Positions 57,451-64,000 of a stretch of DNA of 64,000 nt are shown here, piece by piece (positions within the stretch are counted from its first letter, which is position 1; the number at the start of each line of letters is the position of its first letter). The notes below the pieces were generated by a model. The model saw only the letters and a program-made list of their open reading frames with translations. It made no database searches and was not told the origin of the DNA. The DNA is from Acidimicrobiia bacterium (GTDB lineage Bacteria; Acidobacteriota; Vicinamibacteria; Vicinamibacterales; CAVVIG01), in assembly GCA_016871175.1 (NCBI GenBank), contig VFZL01000008.1, positions 81,141 to 145,140 on the forward strand, given 5' to 3'. A program made the position numbers and the translations under genes.

Positions 57451-58026
57451 ATGACCCGAGACGAACTGCTCGACCTCTTCCGCCGTTCAGGCGCATTGCT
57501 CGAAGGGCACTTTCGCCTGTCGTCCGGTTTGCACAGCTCCGGCTTTCTCCAGTGCGCGCTCGTCCTGCAGACTCCGTCGACGGCCGAAACGCTTGGCCGC
57601 GCCGTCGCCGACAAGCTTCGAGGTCTGCGGCCGACCGTCGTCCTGTCCCCCGCCCTTGGCGGGCTCATCATCGGGCACGAGGTGGGCCGCGCGCTCGGCG
57701 TTCGCGCGATCTTCGCCGAGCGGCAGGACGGCATCCTGACGTTGAGGCGCGGCTTCTCACTGAGCGAAACCGATCGCACTGTGGTGATCGAGGACGTGGT
57801 GACGACAGGTGGGTCCACGCGCGAGACGATGCAGGTGGCCATCGCGGCGGGGGCGCAGGTGGTGGGCGCCGGCGCCGTCGTCGATCGCAGCGGTGGTAGG
57901 GCAGACTTGGGCGTGCCGTTCCATGCCCTGTTCGACATCGACCTCCCGACCTACGAGCCGAGCGCGTGTCCGCTCTGCGCCAAGGGTTTGGCCGTGGTGA
58001 AGCCCGGCTCACGTCCCACGGCCTGA
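57451..58026 (+). CDS. pyrE: Orotate phosphoribosyltransferase
   Basis: About 191 residues from the ATG at 57451, where family homology begins ('MTRDELLDLFRRSGALLEGHFRLSSGLHS'). The frame is open to 57376, and 57433 is another possible start. The PRPP-binding signature is 'RTVVIEDVVTTGGSTRETM', and 'LSPALGGLIIGHEVGRALG' and 'FAERQDGILTLRRGF' complete the site. It converts orotate and PRPP to OMP in pyrimidine synthesis. The C-terminus has a 'CPLCAKG' extension typical of the long PyrE type. Its stop overlaps the truA start (TGATG). Confidence 0.93.
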   Translation: MTRDELLDLFRRSGALLEGHFRLSSGLHSSGFLQCALVLQTPSTAETLGRAVADKLRGLRPTVVLSPALGGLIIGHEVGRALGVRAIFAERQDGILTLRRGFSLSETDRTVVIEDVVTTGGSTRETMQVAIAAGAQVVGAGAVVDRSGGRADLGVPFHALFDIDLPTYEPSACPLCAKGLAVVKPGSRPTA

Positions 58027-58808
58027 TGGCGTCATTCCGTCTGACGCTCGCCTACGACGGTACTGGTCTCGTCGGCTGGCAGCGCCAGGCGAGCGGCACC
58101 TCGGTGCAGGCGCTCGTCGAGGACGCGCTCGCGACAATCGATGGACGGGCGGTCGCTGTCGCGAGCGCCGGCCGGACCGATGCGGGCGTGCACGCGCTCG
58201 GGCAAGTGGCGAGCTTCACGCTGACGCGCGACTTCGACGCCGCGACGCTCGTACGGGCCTTGAACTTTCATCTGCCGCCTTCGGTCCGCGTGCTCGAGGC
58301 CGCCGAGGCCGCTCCGGACTTTCACGCGCGCTTCAGCGCTCGGTGGAAGACGTATCGGTATCAGATTTGGACCGACGGTCCGCTGCCGCCGCTCGTCCGG
58401 GCGTACGCGTGGCACGTACCCGGCCCGCTCGACGTGGACGCGATGGATCGCGCCGCCCGGTTGCTCGAGGGGACCCACGACTTCGCGGCGTTCCAGTCCG
58501 GCGGCACCGACGTGCCCGATACGGTCCGCCAGCTTCAATCGTCGCGCGCGACGGCGGTGCCGACCGAGGCCGGAGGTTTTTTGCGCGGCTTGCCAGCGTC
58601 CGCCGGTCGGCTTGTGGTCTACGAGGTGTGCGGCAGCGGGTTCCTACGCCACATGGTCCGTTCCATTGCGGGCACGCTGGTTGAGATTGGGCTCGGCCGG
58701 GCTGCGGCCATGTCGATGGGAGGGGTGCTCGAGTCTCGTGACCGCGCGCGTGCCGGCCGAACGGCTCCTGCGGAGGGACTGGTCCTCGTCAGTGTGTCCT
58801 ACTCCTAA
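58026..58808 (+). CDS. truA: tRNA pseudouridine(38-40) synthase
   Basis: 260 residues from the ATG at 58026, which shares one base with the pyrE stop; the frame is open further upstream but only inside pyrE. 'FRLTLAYDGTGLVGWQRQ' starts the protein. The catalytic Asp52 is in 'SAGRTDAGVHALGQV', and 'FHARFSARWKTYRYQI' and 'GSGFLRHMVRSIAGTLVEIG' are standard TruA blocks. It modifies U38-U40 in the tRNA anticodon arm. The length is normal. Confidence 0.95.
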   Translation: MASFRLTLAYDGTGLVGWQRQASGTSVQALVEDALATIDGRAVAVASAGRTDAGVHALGQVASFTLTRDFDAATLVRALNFHLPPSVRVLEAAEAAPDFHARFSARWKTYRYQIWTDGPLPPLVRAYAWHVPGPLDVDAMDRAARLLEGTHDFAAFQSGGTDVPDTVRQLQSSRATAVPTEAGGFLRGLPASAGRLVVYEVCGSGFLRHMVRSIAGTLVEIGLGRAAAMSMGGVLESRDRARAGRTAPAEGLVLVSVSYS

Positions 58809-59115
58809 TCTTCGCCTCCTATCGCGACGGTTGTCACGCGAACACCACCGCGCCGCACGCACCTTCTTCGAACGCCGAACGCCGCGCGCAGGTGCACTCG
58901 TTCTCGCGGTCGGTTGTCGTGCTGAACGCTGGTAGGCTGGTCGCGCGGGGCGGTGGAGAACCGGCACTGCCGTCCCAGGCGCTGTCGTCTGAGTCGGAGT
59001 TTCCCCTGAAGGGAACGCCCTACCCTAGAATCCCCAGTTGATCAGCGGCTTTGGCTGCTTTTTGGTGGTGCCACGTCCAACATCGACCGGCACGAAGTCT
59101 GCCCCTGCGGCGAGG
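58809..59115. other. Gap after truA; no gene seen
   Basis: No frame has a recognisable motif. A weak stem TTCCC-CTGAA-GGGAA near 59000 could help terminate the pyrE-truA transcript. Confidence 0.35.
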
Positions 59116-59598
59116 ATGACACCGCCAGGGTTGGCACCAACAAACGGGCCGCGGCGCCCGCACACGCTCCTCATCGATGACGCCGCTCGGGCGCTCGGGC
59201 TGTCACGGCGAACGGTGTACTACCGGATCCGCGACGGCCGGCTGGCGTACATCCGCACGCGCTGTGGGTCGCGACGCGTGATCATGCCGCCGCCAGAGCT
59301 GTGGCCCGCATGCCGCCGCAAGAAGCACACGACCGATCGAGCGACCGAGGCGACGCCGACGTCAGAGGCCGAAGCGCAGCCGTTTCAAGTACAGGCCCTT
59401 TCGGGAGAGGCCGAGAGCCTTTGCCGTGTCGTCGAGCCGTCCGCTGTGTTTTCGCAGCGCGGCGCCGATCATCTGACGCTCGAGCCTCGCGGTGGCAGCG
59501 CCGAGCGTCCCGTCGAAGGAGATGGTCATGGCGTCGTCGTCGGTCGCGCCGATGATGCGCCGTCGGCGGATCTCGGGCGAGAGCATCTCGGCCGTTAG
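59116..59598 (+). CDS. Small excisionase-like HTH protein, 3' end runs into antisense
   Basis: The first 70 residues contain a clear winged-helix/excisionase-type HTH: 'LLIDDAARALGLSRRTVYYRIRDGRLAYIRTRCGSRRVIM', as in MerR/HTH_17 domains that bind DNA or serve as phage-type regulators. After about residue 82 the frame overlaps the end of the AAA+ gene on the other strand and its translation is just the antisense of that gene. The true stop seems lost, so this may be a truncated gene whose frame continues by chance. Confidence 0.35.
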   Translation: MTPPGLAPTNGPRRPHTLLIDDAARALGLSRRTVYYRIRDGRLAYIRTRCGSRRVIMPPPELWPACRRKKHTTDRATEATPTSEAEAQPFQVQALSGEAESLCRVVEPSAVFSQRGADHLTLEPRGGSAERPVEGDGHGVVVGRADDAPSADLGREHLGR

Positions 59599-60303
59599 CG
59601 TCGCGTCATTGTCCGCGAGCGCAACGAGGCGTCGGATCTCGTTGTTCAACTGGCGTACGTTGCCTGGCCACGCGTAGAGCGTCATGAGCTCGATGGCGTC
59701 AGGGGCGAGCTCGAGATGGCCCTTGCCGTCCGCAGCGGCAGCTTTCGCGACGAAGTGACGTGCCAAACTCGGAATCTCATCGCGTCGATCTCGCAGCGCG
59801 GGAACGTGGATCGGCACGACGCGCAGCCGGTAGAACAGGTCCGATCGGAACTTGCCTTGCTGGACCAGCGTTTCGAGGTTCGCGTTGGTGGCGGCGACCA
59901 CGCGGGTGTTGACGTGAACGGGCTCGGACTCACCGAGCGGCGTAATCTCGAATGACTCGAGGAAGCGGAGCAGTTTGGGCTGCAGCTCGAGACTCAGCTC
60001 GCCGATCTCGTCGAGGAAGAGCGTGCCGTCCTTGGCTGTGCGGACGACGCCCGGATGGTCCCGCTCGGCGCCGGTGAACGCGCCTCGGCGGTGTCCGAAG
60101 AGGTGGCTCTCGAGAAGATCGCGTGGCACCGCGGTGCAGTTGAAGGGGACGAACGGCCAGCTGGGACCCTTGGAAAACCGATGGACGGCGCGGGCGACGA
60201 TCTCCTTGCCGGTGCCGCTCTCACCGGTGATGAGGATGATGGCGCTCGTCGTCGCGGCGCGACGGACCGTGCGCATGACCTCCCGCATCTCGCCCACGAT
60301 CAT
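59362..60303 (-). CDS. Sigma-54 interaction AAA+ domain with Fis-type HTH (C-terminal half of split regulator)
   Basis: 313 residues: Walker A 'GESGTGKE' (27-34), the sigma-54-contacting 'GAFTGA' (74-79), Walker B 'GTLFLDEI' (93-100), an arginine-finger region and a C-terminal HTH_8 ('MIGAALRKHSGRLDDTAKALGLSRKGLYLKRL'). It activates transcription by sigma-54 RNA polymerase. The frame is continuous with the TPR gene upstream: 12 codons ('PIEELPDADDDA') separate its ATG from the TAG at 60340. It was probably the effector half of one 908-residue protein. It may still be made from this ATG as an unregulated activator. Confidence 0.85.
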   Translation of the reverse strand: MIVGEMREVMRTVRRAATTSAIILITGESGTGKEIVARAVHRFSKGPSWPFVPFNCTAVPRDLLESHLFGHRRGAFTGAERDHPGVVRTAKDGTLFLDEIGELSLELQPKLLRFLESFEITPLGESEPVHVNTRVVAATNANLETLVQQGKFRSDLFYRLRVVPIHVPALRDRRDEIPSLARHFVAKAAAADGKGHLELAPDAIELMTLYAWPGNVRQLNNEIRRLVALADNDATLTAEMLSPEIRRRRIIGATDDDAMTISFDGTLGAATARLERQMIGAALRKHSGRLDDTAKALGLSRKGLYLKRLRFGL

Positions 60304-60339
60304 GGCGTCGTCGTCGGCGTCGGGGAGCTCCTCGATGGG

Positions 60340-62088
60340 CTACAGGCCGAGACGCTCCTCGCGCTCGGTGCGGGCGGCGTCGAGGTCGCGGACGACTTCG
60401 AGCAGTGAGGCCACCGCGTTGACGGTCGCGATTGCCTCGACGTTGTGCAGTGGCTCGCAGGTGACTTCAACGGATCGGTTGCCTGCACGACCAAGTTGGT
60501 AGGTTCGGCTCGGAAGAGTGGAGACCGCGGACGCTGAGATCGGCATCGCGTGCGCGGCGATGCTCTCCACGCGGCCGTCATCATGCCGCGCGATGGCCGT
60601 GGCCCTGGCGACGCACGTCGTGGCGGCCAATACGTCGACGACATCGGTCGCCAGGAGCTCCGGCCGACCCACGTGCAACAGCATCGTGAGGATGTCCTGT
60701 ACGACCCTCGCCCCGTGGCTCGCCTGAATCGGATCCAGTTGCGCGATCGGCTGCCACTGTCGCAGCTCAAAACCGGCCGCAATCGATGCGCGCTGGAGCT
60801 GGATTTGTCCCGGGCGGTGCCTGAGCGCCTCGAACGTTCTGGCCGCTCTGGCAAAGTGGGACGCGCCAGCGCCATGGTCCCGCCCCGCCAGCGCCGACCC
60901 GATGACGCGCTCGTAGTGTCCGAGCAGGTCGATCGGGAGTCGAGCGATTGTGGGCCTGAGCTCGTCAATCAGCGCGCCGAATTCCGCCTCGCGTCCCTGA
61001 AGCGCGAGCGCTTCGGCACGGGTGAGGTCGGCCAGCGATCTGAGAATGTCGTCGCCCGAACGATTCGCGAGGGCTCGGACCACATCCGCTTGTTGCAACG
61101 CGTCGTCGAATTTCCTCTCTTGGATGTAGAGGATGGCCCTGGTGAGCTTCGAATGGCGGTTGACGTAGTACGCCGCGTCCGTCTCGGAGCGCTGAGTGGT
61201 ATCGATTGCGTCGAGGCACTCCCTCGCTTCATCGAGCTGATCTTCGAGCAGGTAAAGCCTCGCGAGACTCTCCAGCGCGCCATGCTCTGCTTCGACGGTG
61301 GCCTGATGTCCTGATGTGGTCTCGCGGAACTGAATTCGGGCGTCCTCCCACGACCCCTGCAATGAGTAGAGGTGTCCCAGATTACCGATGAGCGCCCGCC
61401 TCACGGTCGCTGCGCCGCTCATTTCGGCGGCCTGGAGGCCGGCGCGCGCGTGCTTGAGACCCGTCTCGATGTCGCAAGAGATGATGGCTAGTGCGAGAAG
61501 GTTGTTCTCCGCCAAGGCCCTTAACCAGAGATTTGGCGCTGATTCCAGCAGGGTCAGGCCAACTCGGGTATGCCGGCGCGCCATTCCCAGAGCTCCATGT
61601 TTGGCAGCAACTTGGGCGACAAAAAGGTGTAGGGCGGCGAGCGCGCGTGCATCCCCGAGGCGTCGCACCTCCAGCCTGGTTGCTGCAACTACTGGCCCTG
61701 AGGCTTCGCGTGACATCAAGCCGCAGATGGCATGCATATGCCGCAACTGGATCCAACAAGTTCGGTAGGGGTCTTTTGCCTGCCTTGCGAGGGCAAGAGC
61801 CTCTTTGAAGCGCGCTATTGCCCTGTCTACCCGGCCATCCTCTGCGTCCATCTGGGCGATGGCGAAATGGCAGTCGGCCTTGAATTGAACGGGCAGACTT
61901 CTAGCCTTCAAAGCCCTTTCTGCCAAGTATCTACCCTTGGTGTGTTCGCCAAGACGCTCAGATAGCTCTATCTTGAGGATTTCTGTATCAAGACGCTCCG
62001 AGACGCCAGGTGCACCGGTGCTGAGGAGCGAGGCGGCATCGACGTACCGTCCGGCTTGAAACAATGCGCGCGCTTCATTTAGTCGCAT
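60340..62088 (-). CDS. TPR sensor half of split sigma-54 regulator
   Basis: 582 residues of TPR-like helical pairs ('EARALFQAGRYVDAASLL', 'RAIARFKEALALARQAKD', 'ALIGNLGHLYSLQGSWEDARIQF', 'SLARLYLLEDQLDEARECLDAI'). A region near 470-560 looks GAF-like, then a coiled stretch ends 'ARTEREERLGL' at a TAG. In related one-piece regulators this position is Gln and the AAA+ domain follows directly. The same frame goes on into the AAA+ domain at 60303. The TPR part presumably senses a protein or small-molecule signal. It lies 111 bases downstream of the HD-GYP gene on the same strand. Confidence 0.75.
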   Translation of the reverse strand: MRLNEARALFQAGRYVDAASLLSTGAPGVSERLDTEILKIELSERLGEHTKGRYLAERALKARSLPVQFKADCHFAIAQMDAEDGRVDRAIARFKEALALARQAKDPYRTCWIQLRHMHAICGLMSREASGPVVAATRLEVRRLGDARALAALHLFVAQVAAKHGALGMARRHTRVGLTLLESAPNLWLRALAENNLLALAIISCDIETGLKHARAGLQAAEMSGAATVRRALIGNLGHLYSLQGSWEDARIQFRETTSGHQATVEAEHGALESLARLYLLEDQLDEARECLDAIDTTQRSETDAAYYVNRHSKLTRAILYIQERKFDDALQQADVVRALANRSGDDILRSLADLTRAEALALQGREAEFGALIDELRPTIARLPIDLLGHYERVIGSALAGRDHGAGASHFARAARTFEALRHRPGQIQLQRASIAAGFELRQWQPIAQLDPIQASHGARVVQDILTMLLHVGRPELLATDVVDVLAATTCVARATAIARHDDGRVESIAAHAMPISASAVSTLPSRTYQLGRAGNRSVEVTCEPLHNVEAIATVNAVASLLEVVRDLDAARTEREERLGL

Positions 62089-62199
62089 CGTGGCTGTGCC
62101 TTGTCTAGAGACTTGAATTCTGATCGAGGCATCCCAAATCAGAACAGGAAAGCGCGCCGGACCTACGTTTTTGTGCAGAACGCTCGGACACCAACCTCA

Positions 62200-63981
62200 T
62201 CAATGAACGCGCGGCCGGGTGGTTCCAGGCTCCGATTGCGATGCAGCGGCTGGGCCCTGCGACGCTGACGATGGTTGCCCAACTGGGCGAACCGCTCGAA
62301 ACCGAGCACCGATGTAGCTGGCCGCCACTTCCGCCACACGGCGGCGGTCTTCCGTGAAACCCTCGGCACTAGAGGAGTAGACCGTCAGCACACCGACAAG
62401 CTGATTCTGCGACAGCAGAGGAGTGCTCAGGTAAGTCCGGAGGCGCGGCAGAACTCCCTTTGCGATCTCCCCCAAGTCGAGCGCTGCGTCCGAGTTCAAA
62501 ATTGTCTGTCGGTTTGCGGCGACCCAGCCGCTGAGGCGCTGGCCGGGCGCGACCCGGAGGCCCTTGACCAGAAGCGCACCCTCGCCGGCGGCGTAGGATG
62601 CGACGAGCTCATCCGCTTCGTCTTCATAGGTGAAGTACACCGCCAGGACGAACGGAATTAAGCGCCGAATACGCGAAGTGACCGCTTCAACGCTTGGAGC
62701 GAACGAGGGCTGCGCGTTGAGGATGTTCGCGAGGTCAAAGAGGGTCTGCGTCTCCTCCGAGCCGGCGGCGATGTTTTCGAAGCCCGCCGCGTGCTGATCG
62801 GTGTCTCGAGTCTGAGAAACAGCCTTGGCGATGTCTTTCAACGCGGAGCCGCCTGCGAGTGCTTCTTGAGCCTCGGGCGCAATCTCCCTGTGGACTCCTA
62901 TAAACGTATCCACGATTAGCGGGTCGTACATCAATCCCCGTCGCTCGAGCAGCATCGCGATCGCGTCGTCGTCCGCCAACTTCGGTCGGTACGGGCGATC
63001 CGACGTCAACGCGTCGAAACAGTCGACGACCGCGAGGATGCGCGCGCCGATGGGAATATCCGTACCCTTCAGCCCAGCGGGATAGCCCGTGCCGTCCCAG
63101 TTGTCGTGATGGTGTCGCACGATAGGGACCACCGGATACGGGAACTCGATGGCAGAGAGAATGTCCGCGCCGACCGACGCGTGCACCTTCATCGTCTCGA
63201 ACTCGGCGCGGGAAAGCCTCCCCGGCCTGTTCAGAATGTACTCTGGCACCGCCAGCTTGCCCATGTCGTGCAGGAGTGCCGCCGCTTCGACGGCGCGAAT
63301 CAGCTTCTCGTCTGCCACCCCAACACGGCGGGCCAGTCCCACCGCGCAGTTCTGAACGCGGCGGATGTGGCCATGCGTAATCTGGTCCTTCGCGTCGATC
63401 GCCATCGCGAGAGTCTCGATCGTGGAAAGGTAGAGGCGATTGAGCTCTCTCAGGTGCGTGTTGGCGTCATCGACACGCCCCATAGCTGTGCGGAACGTCA
63501 GATACATCACCACCAGTAGCGGCACCATGATCGCTAGCGCGCTGAGGTCTAGGTCCCTGGTGTAGGTGATAATCAGCGCTGCGACCGACGCCCCGCTGAA
63601 GTAGGTGACCGATAGCCATGTAAAGTTCTGCCACCAGACCTCCAGCGCTGGTTTGCCGCTCTCGAGCGCCACAACAATAGCGACGAGACCACTGTTCAGG
63701 AGGAAGTAGAGCGTCGTAAAGAGAAACAGAGGTAGGAACAGCGCCGTAAGCGGAGCTGCGCCTTCCGCGCACGGCGCTATTCCCGATGTTAGGAAGAAAG
63801 CTTGGCCAGAGATCCAGATCGATACCGCTGGCGCAGCCAGGTTGAAAAGTACTCTGTGCGCCGGCCGCCCTTGTCTAGTGTCTTGAGTCTGGTGGAAAAG
63901 TAGAAATCGCGTCATCATCCGGCGCAGTTCCAATTCAAAGAGCTGCGCCCGCTTGGCGGCGGGTGCCGGAGGATGACGCAA
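62200..63981 (-). CDS. Membrane HD-GYP phosphodiesterase with GAF domain
   Basis: 593 residues from a TTG at 63981; the frame stays open to the window edge, so the true start may lie outside. Residues 43-165 hold about five transmembrane helices (MASE-like sensor). The HD-GYP domain follows: 'ALLHDMGKLAVPEYIL' (His238-Asp239), 'HHHDNWDGTGYPAGLKG' (GYP at 299-301) and 'VVDCFDALTSDRPYR'. Residues about 415-570 form a GAF domain ('SFAPSVEAVTSRIRRLIPFVLAVYFTYE', 'LSTPLLSQNQLVGVLTVYS'). It should hydrolyse cyclic di-GMP in response to membrane or cytoplasmic signals. No GGDEF domain is present. Confidence 0.88.
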   Translation of the reverse strand: MRHPPAPAAKRAQLFELELRRMMTRFLLFHQTQDTRQGRPAHRVLFNLAAPAVSIWISGQAFFLTSGIAPCAEGAAPLTALFLPLFLFTTLYFLLNSGLVAIVVALESGKPALEVWWQNFTWLSVTYFSGASVAALIITYTRDLDLSALAIMVPLLVVMYLTFRTAMGRVDDANTHLRELNRLYLSTIETLAMAIDAKDQITHGHIRRVQNCAVGLARRVGVADEKLIRAVEAAALLHDMGKLAVPEYILNRPGRLSRAEFETMKVHASVGADILSAIEFPYPVVPIVRHHHDNWDGTGYPAGLKGTDIPIGARILAVVDCFDALTSDRPYRPKLADDDAIAMLLERRGLMYDPLIVDTFIGVHREIAPEAQEALAGGSALKDIAKAVSQTRDTDQHAAGFENIAAGSEETQTLFDLANILNAQPSFAPSVEAVTSRIRRLIPFVLAVYFTYEDEADELVASYAAGEGALLVKGLRVAPGQRLSGWVAANRQTILNSDAALDLGEIAKGVLPRLRTYLSTPLLSQNQLVGVLTVYSSSAEGFTEDRRRVAEVAASYIGARFRAVRPVGQPSSASQGPAAASQSEPGTTRPRVH

Positions 63982-64000
63982 TGGAGCACTGTACCAGGAA

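Noticed and set aside
29464..62088. Stop codon reassignment or selenocysteine as explanation of in-frame stops
   Set aside because: The interrupting codons are TAG, TAA and TGA, at positions where Trp, Tyr or Gln is expected, and all three also serve as normal stops in intact genes here. No single reassignment fits.

Overview
The window is a GC-rich bacterial chromosome segment that most resembles Acidobacteriota, probably the Vicinamibacteria side. The evidence is two TonB-dependent receptors with an N-terminal carboxypeptidase-regulatory domain, two secreted PQQ-type dehydrogenases, a multiheme cytochrome, DUF6152 and related secreted families, WD40-like PD40 proteins, and outer-membrane export genes. 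This assignment is inference from gene families; no rRNA is present.

Layout. 1-2.1 kb: end of trehalose-6-phosphate synthase followed by trehalose synthase. 2.2-7.1 kb (minus): operon of a thermolysin-type protease, an outer-membrane barrel and a divergent FtsX/MacB-like membrane protein. 7.3-12.6 kb (minus): a TlpA-like thioredoxin downstream of a tight three-gene operon (cytochrome c/copper-monooxygenase-like protein, Ig-like secreted protein, eight-heme cytochrome). 13.2-25.5 kb: two PQQ dehydrogenases, gltB-gltD, tadA and an M20 peptidase. 26.4-29.3 kb: a frameshifted TonB receptor and tRNA-Ser(CGA).

29.3-39 kb is an accessory region. It carries two PIN-domain toxin-antitoxin pairs, a secreted metzincin, and a dense set of broken genes: PD40, two VOC proteins, DinB, TPR, 2Fe-2S oxidoreductase, TMEM175, DUF6152, MFS, UspA and a hydrogenase-beta-like Fe-S protein. 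Intact members of a secreted family and an intact DUF6152 gene lie among them.

40-64 kb: NIPSNAP protein, PD40 protein, penicillin acylase divergent from a TIGR02757 protein, a TonB receptor split by one stop codon and followed by a membrane/spermidine-synthase/TPR fusion, a TolC-GT2-GT4 operon, pyrE-truA, a TPR plus sigma-54 AAA+ regulator split by one stop codon, and an HD-GYP phosphodiesterase.

Working picture: housekeeping genes (gltBD, tadA, pyrE, truA) are intact. Periplasmic redox and export genes form compact operons. Regulatory, receptor and accessory genes are repeatedly interrupted by single stops or one-base shifts. Either this lineage is losing accessory functions here or the assembly carries base errors; the interrupted codons belong to different amino acids (Trp, Tyr, Gln), which argues against codon reassignment.
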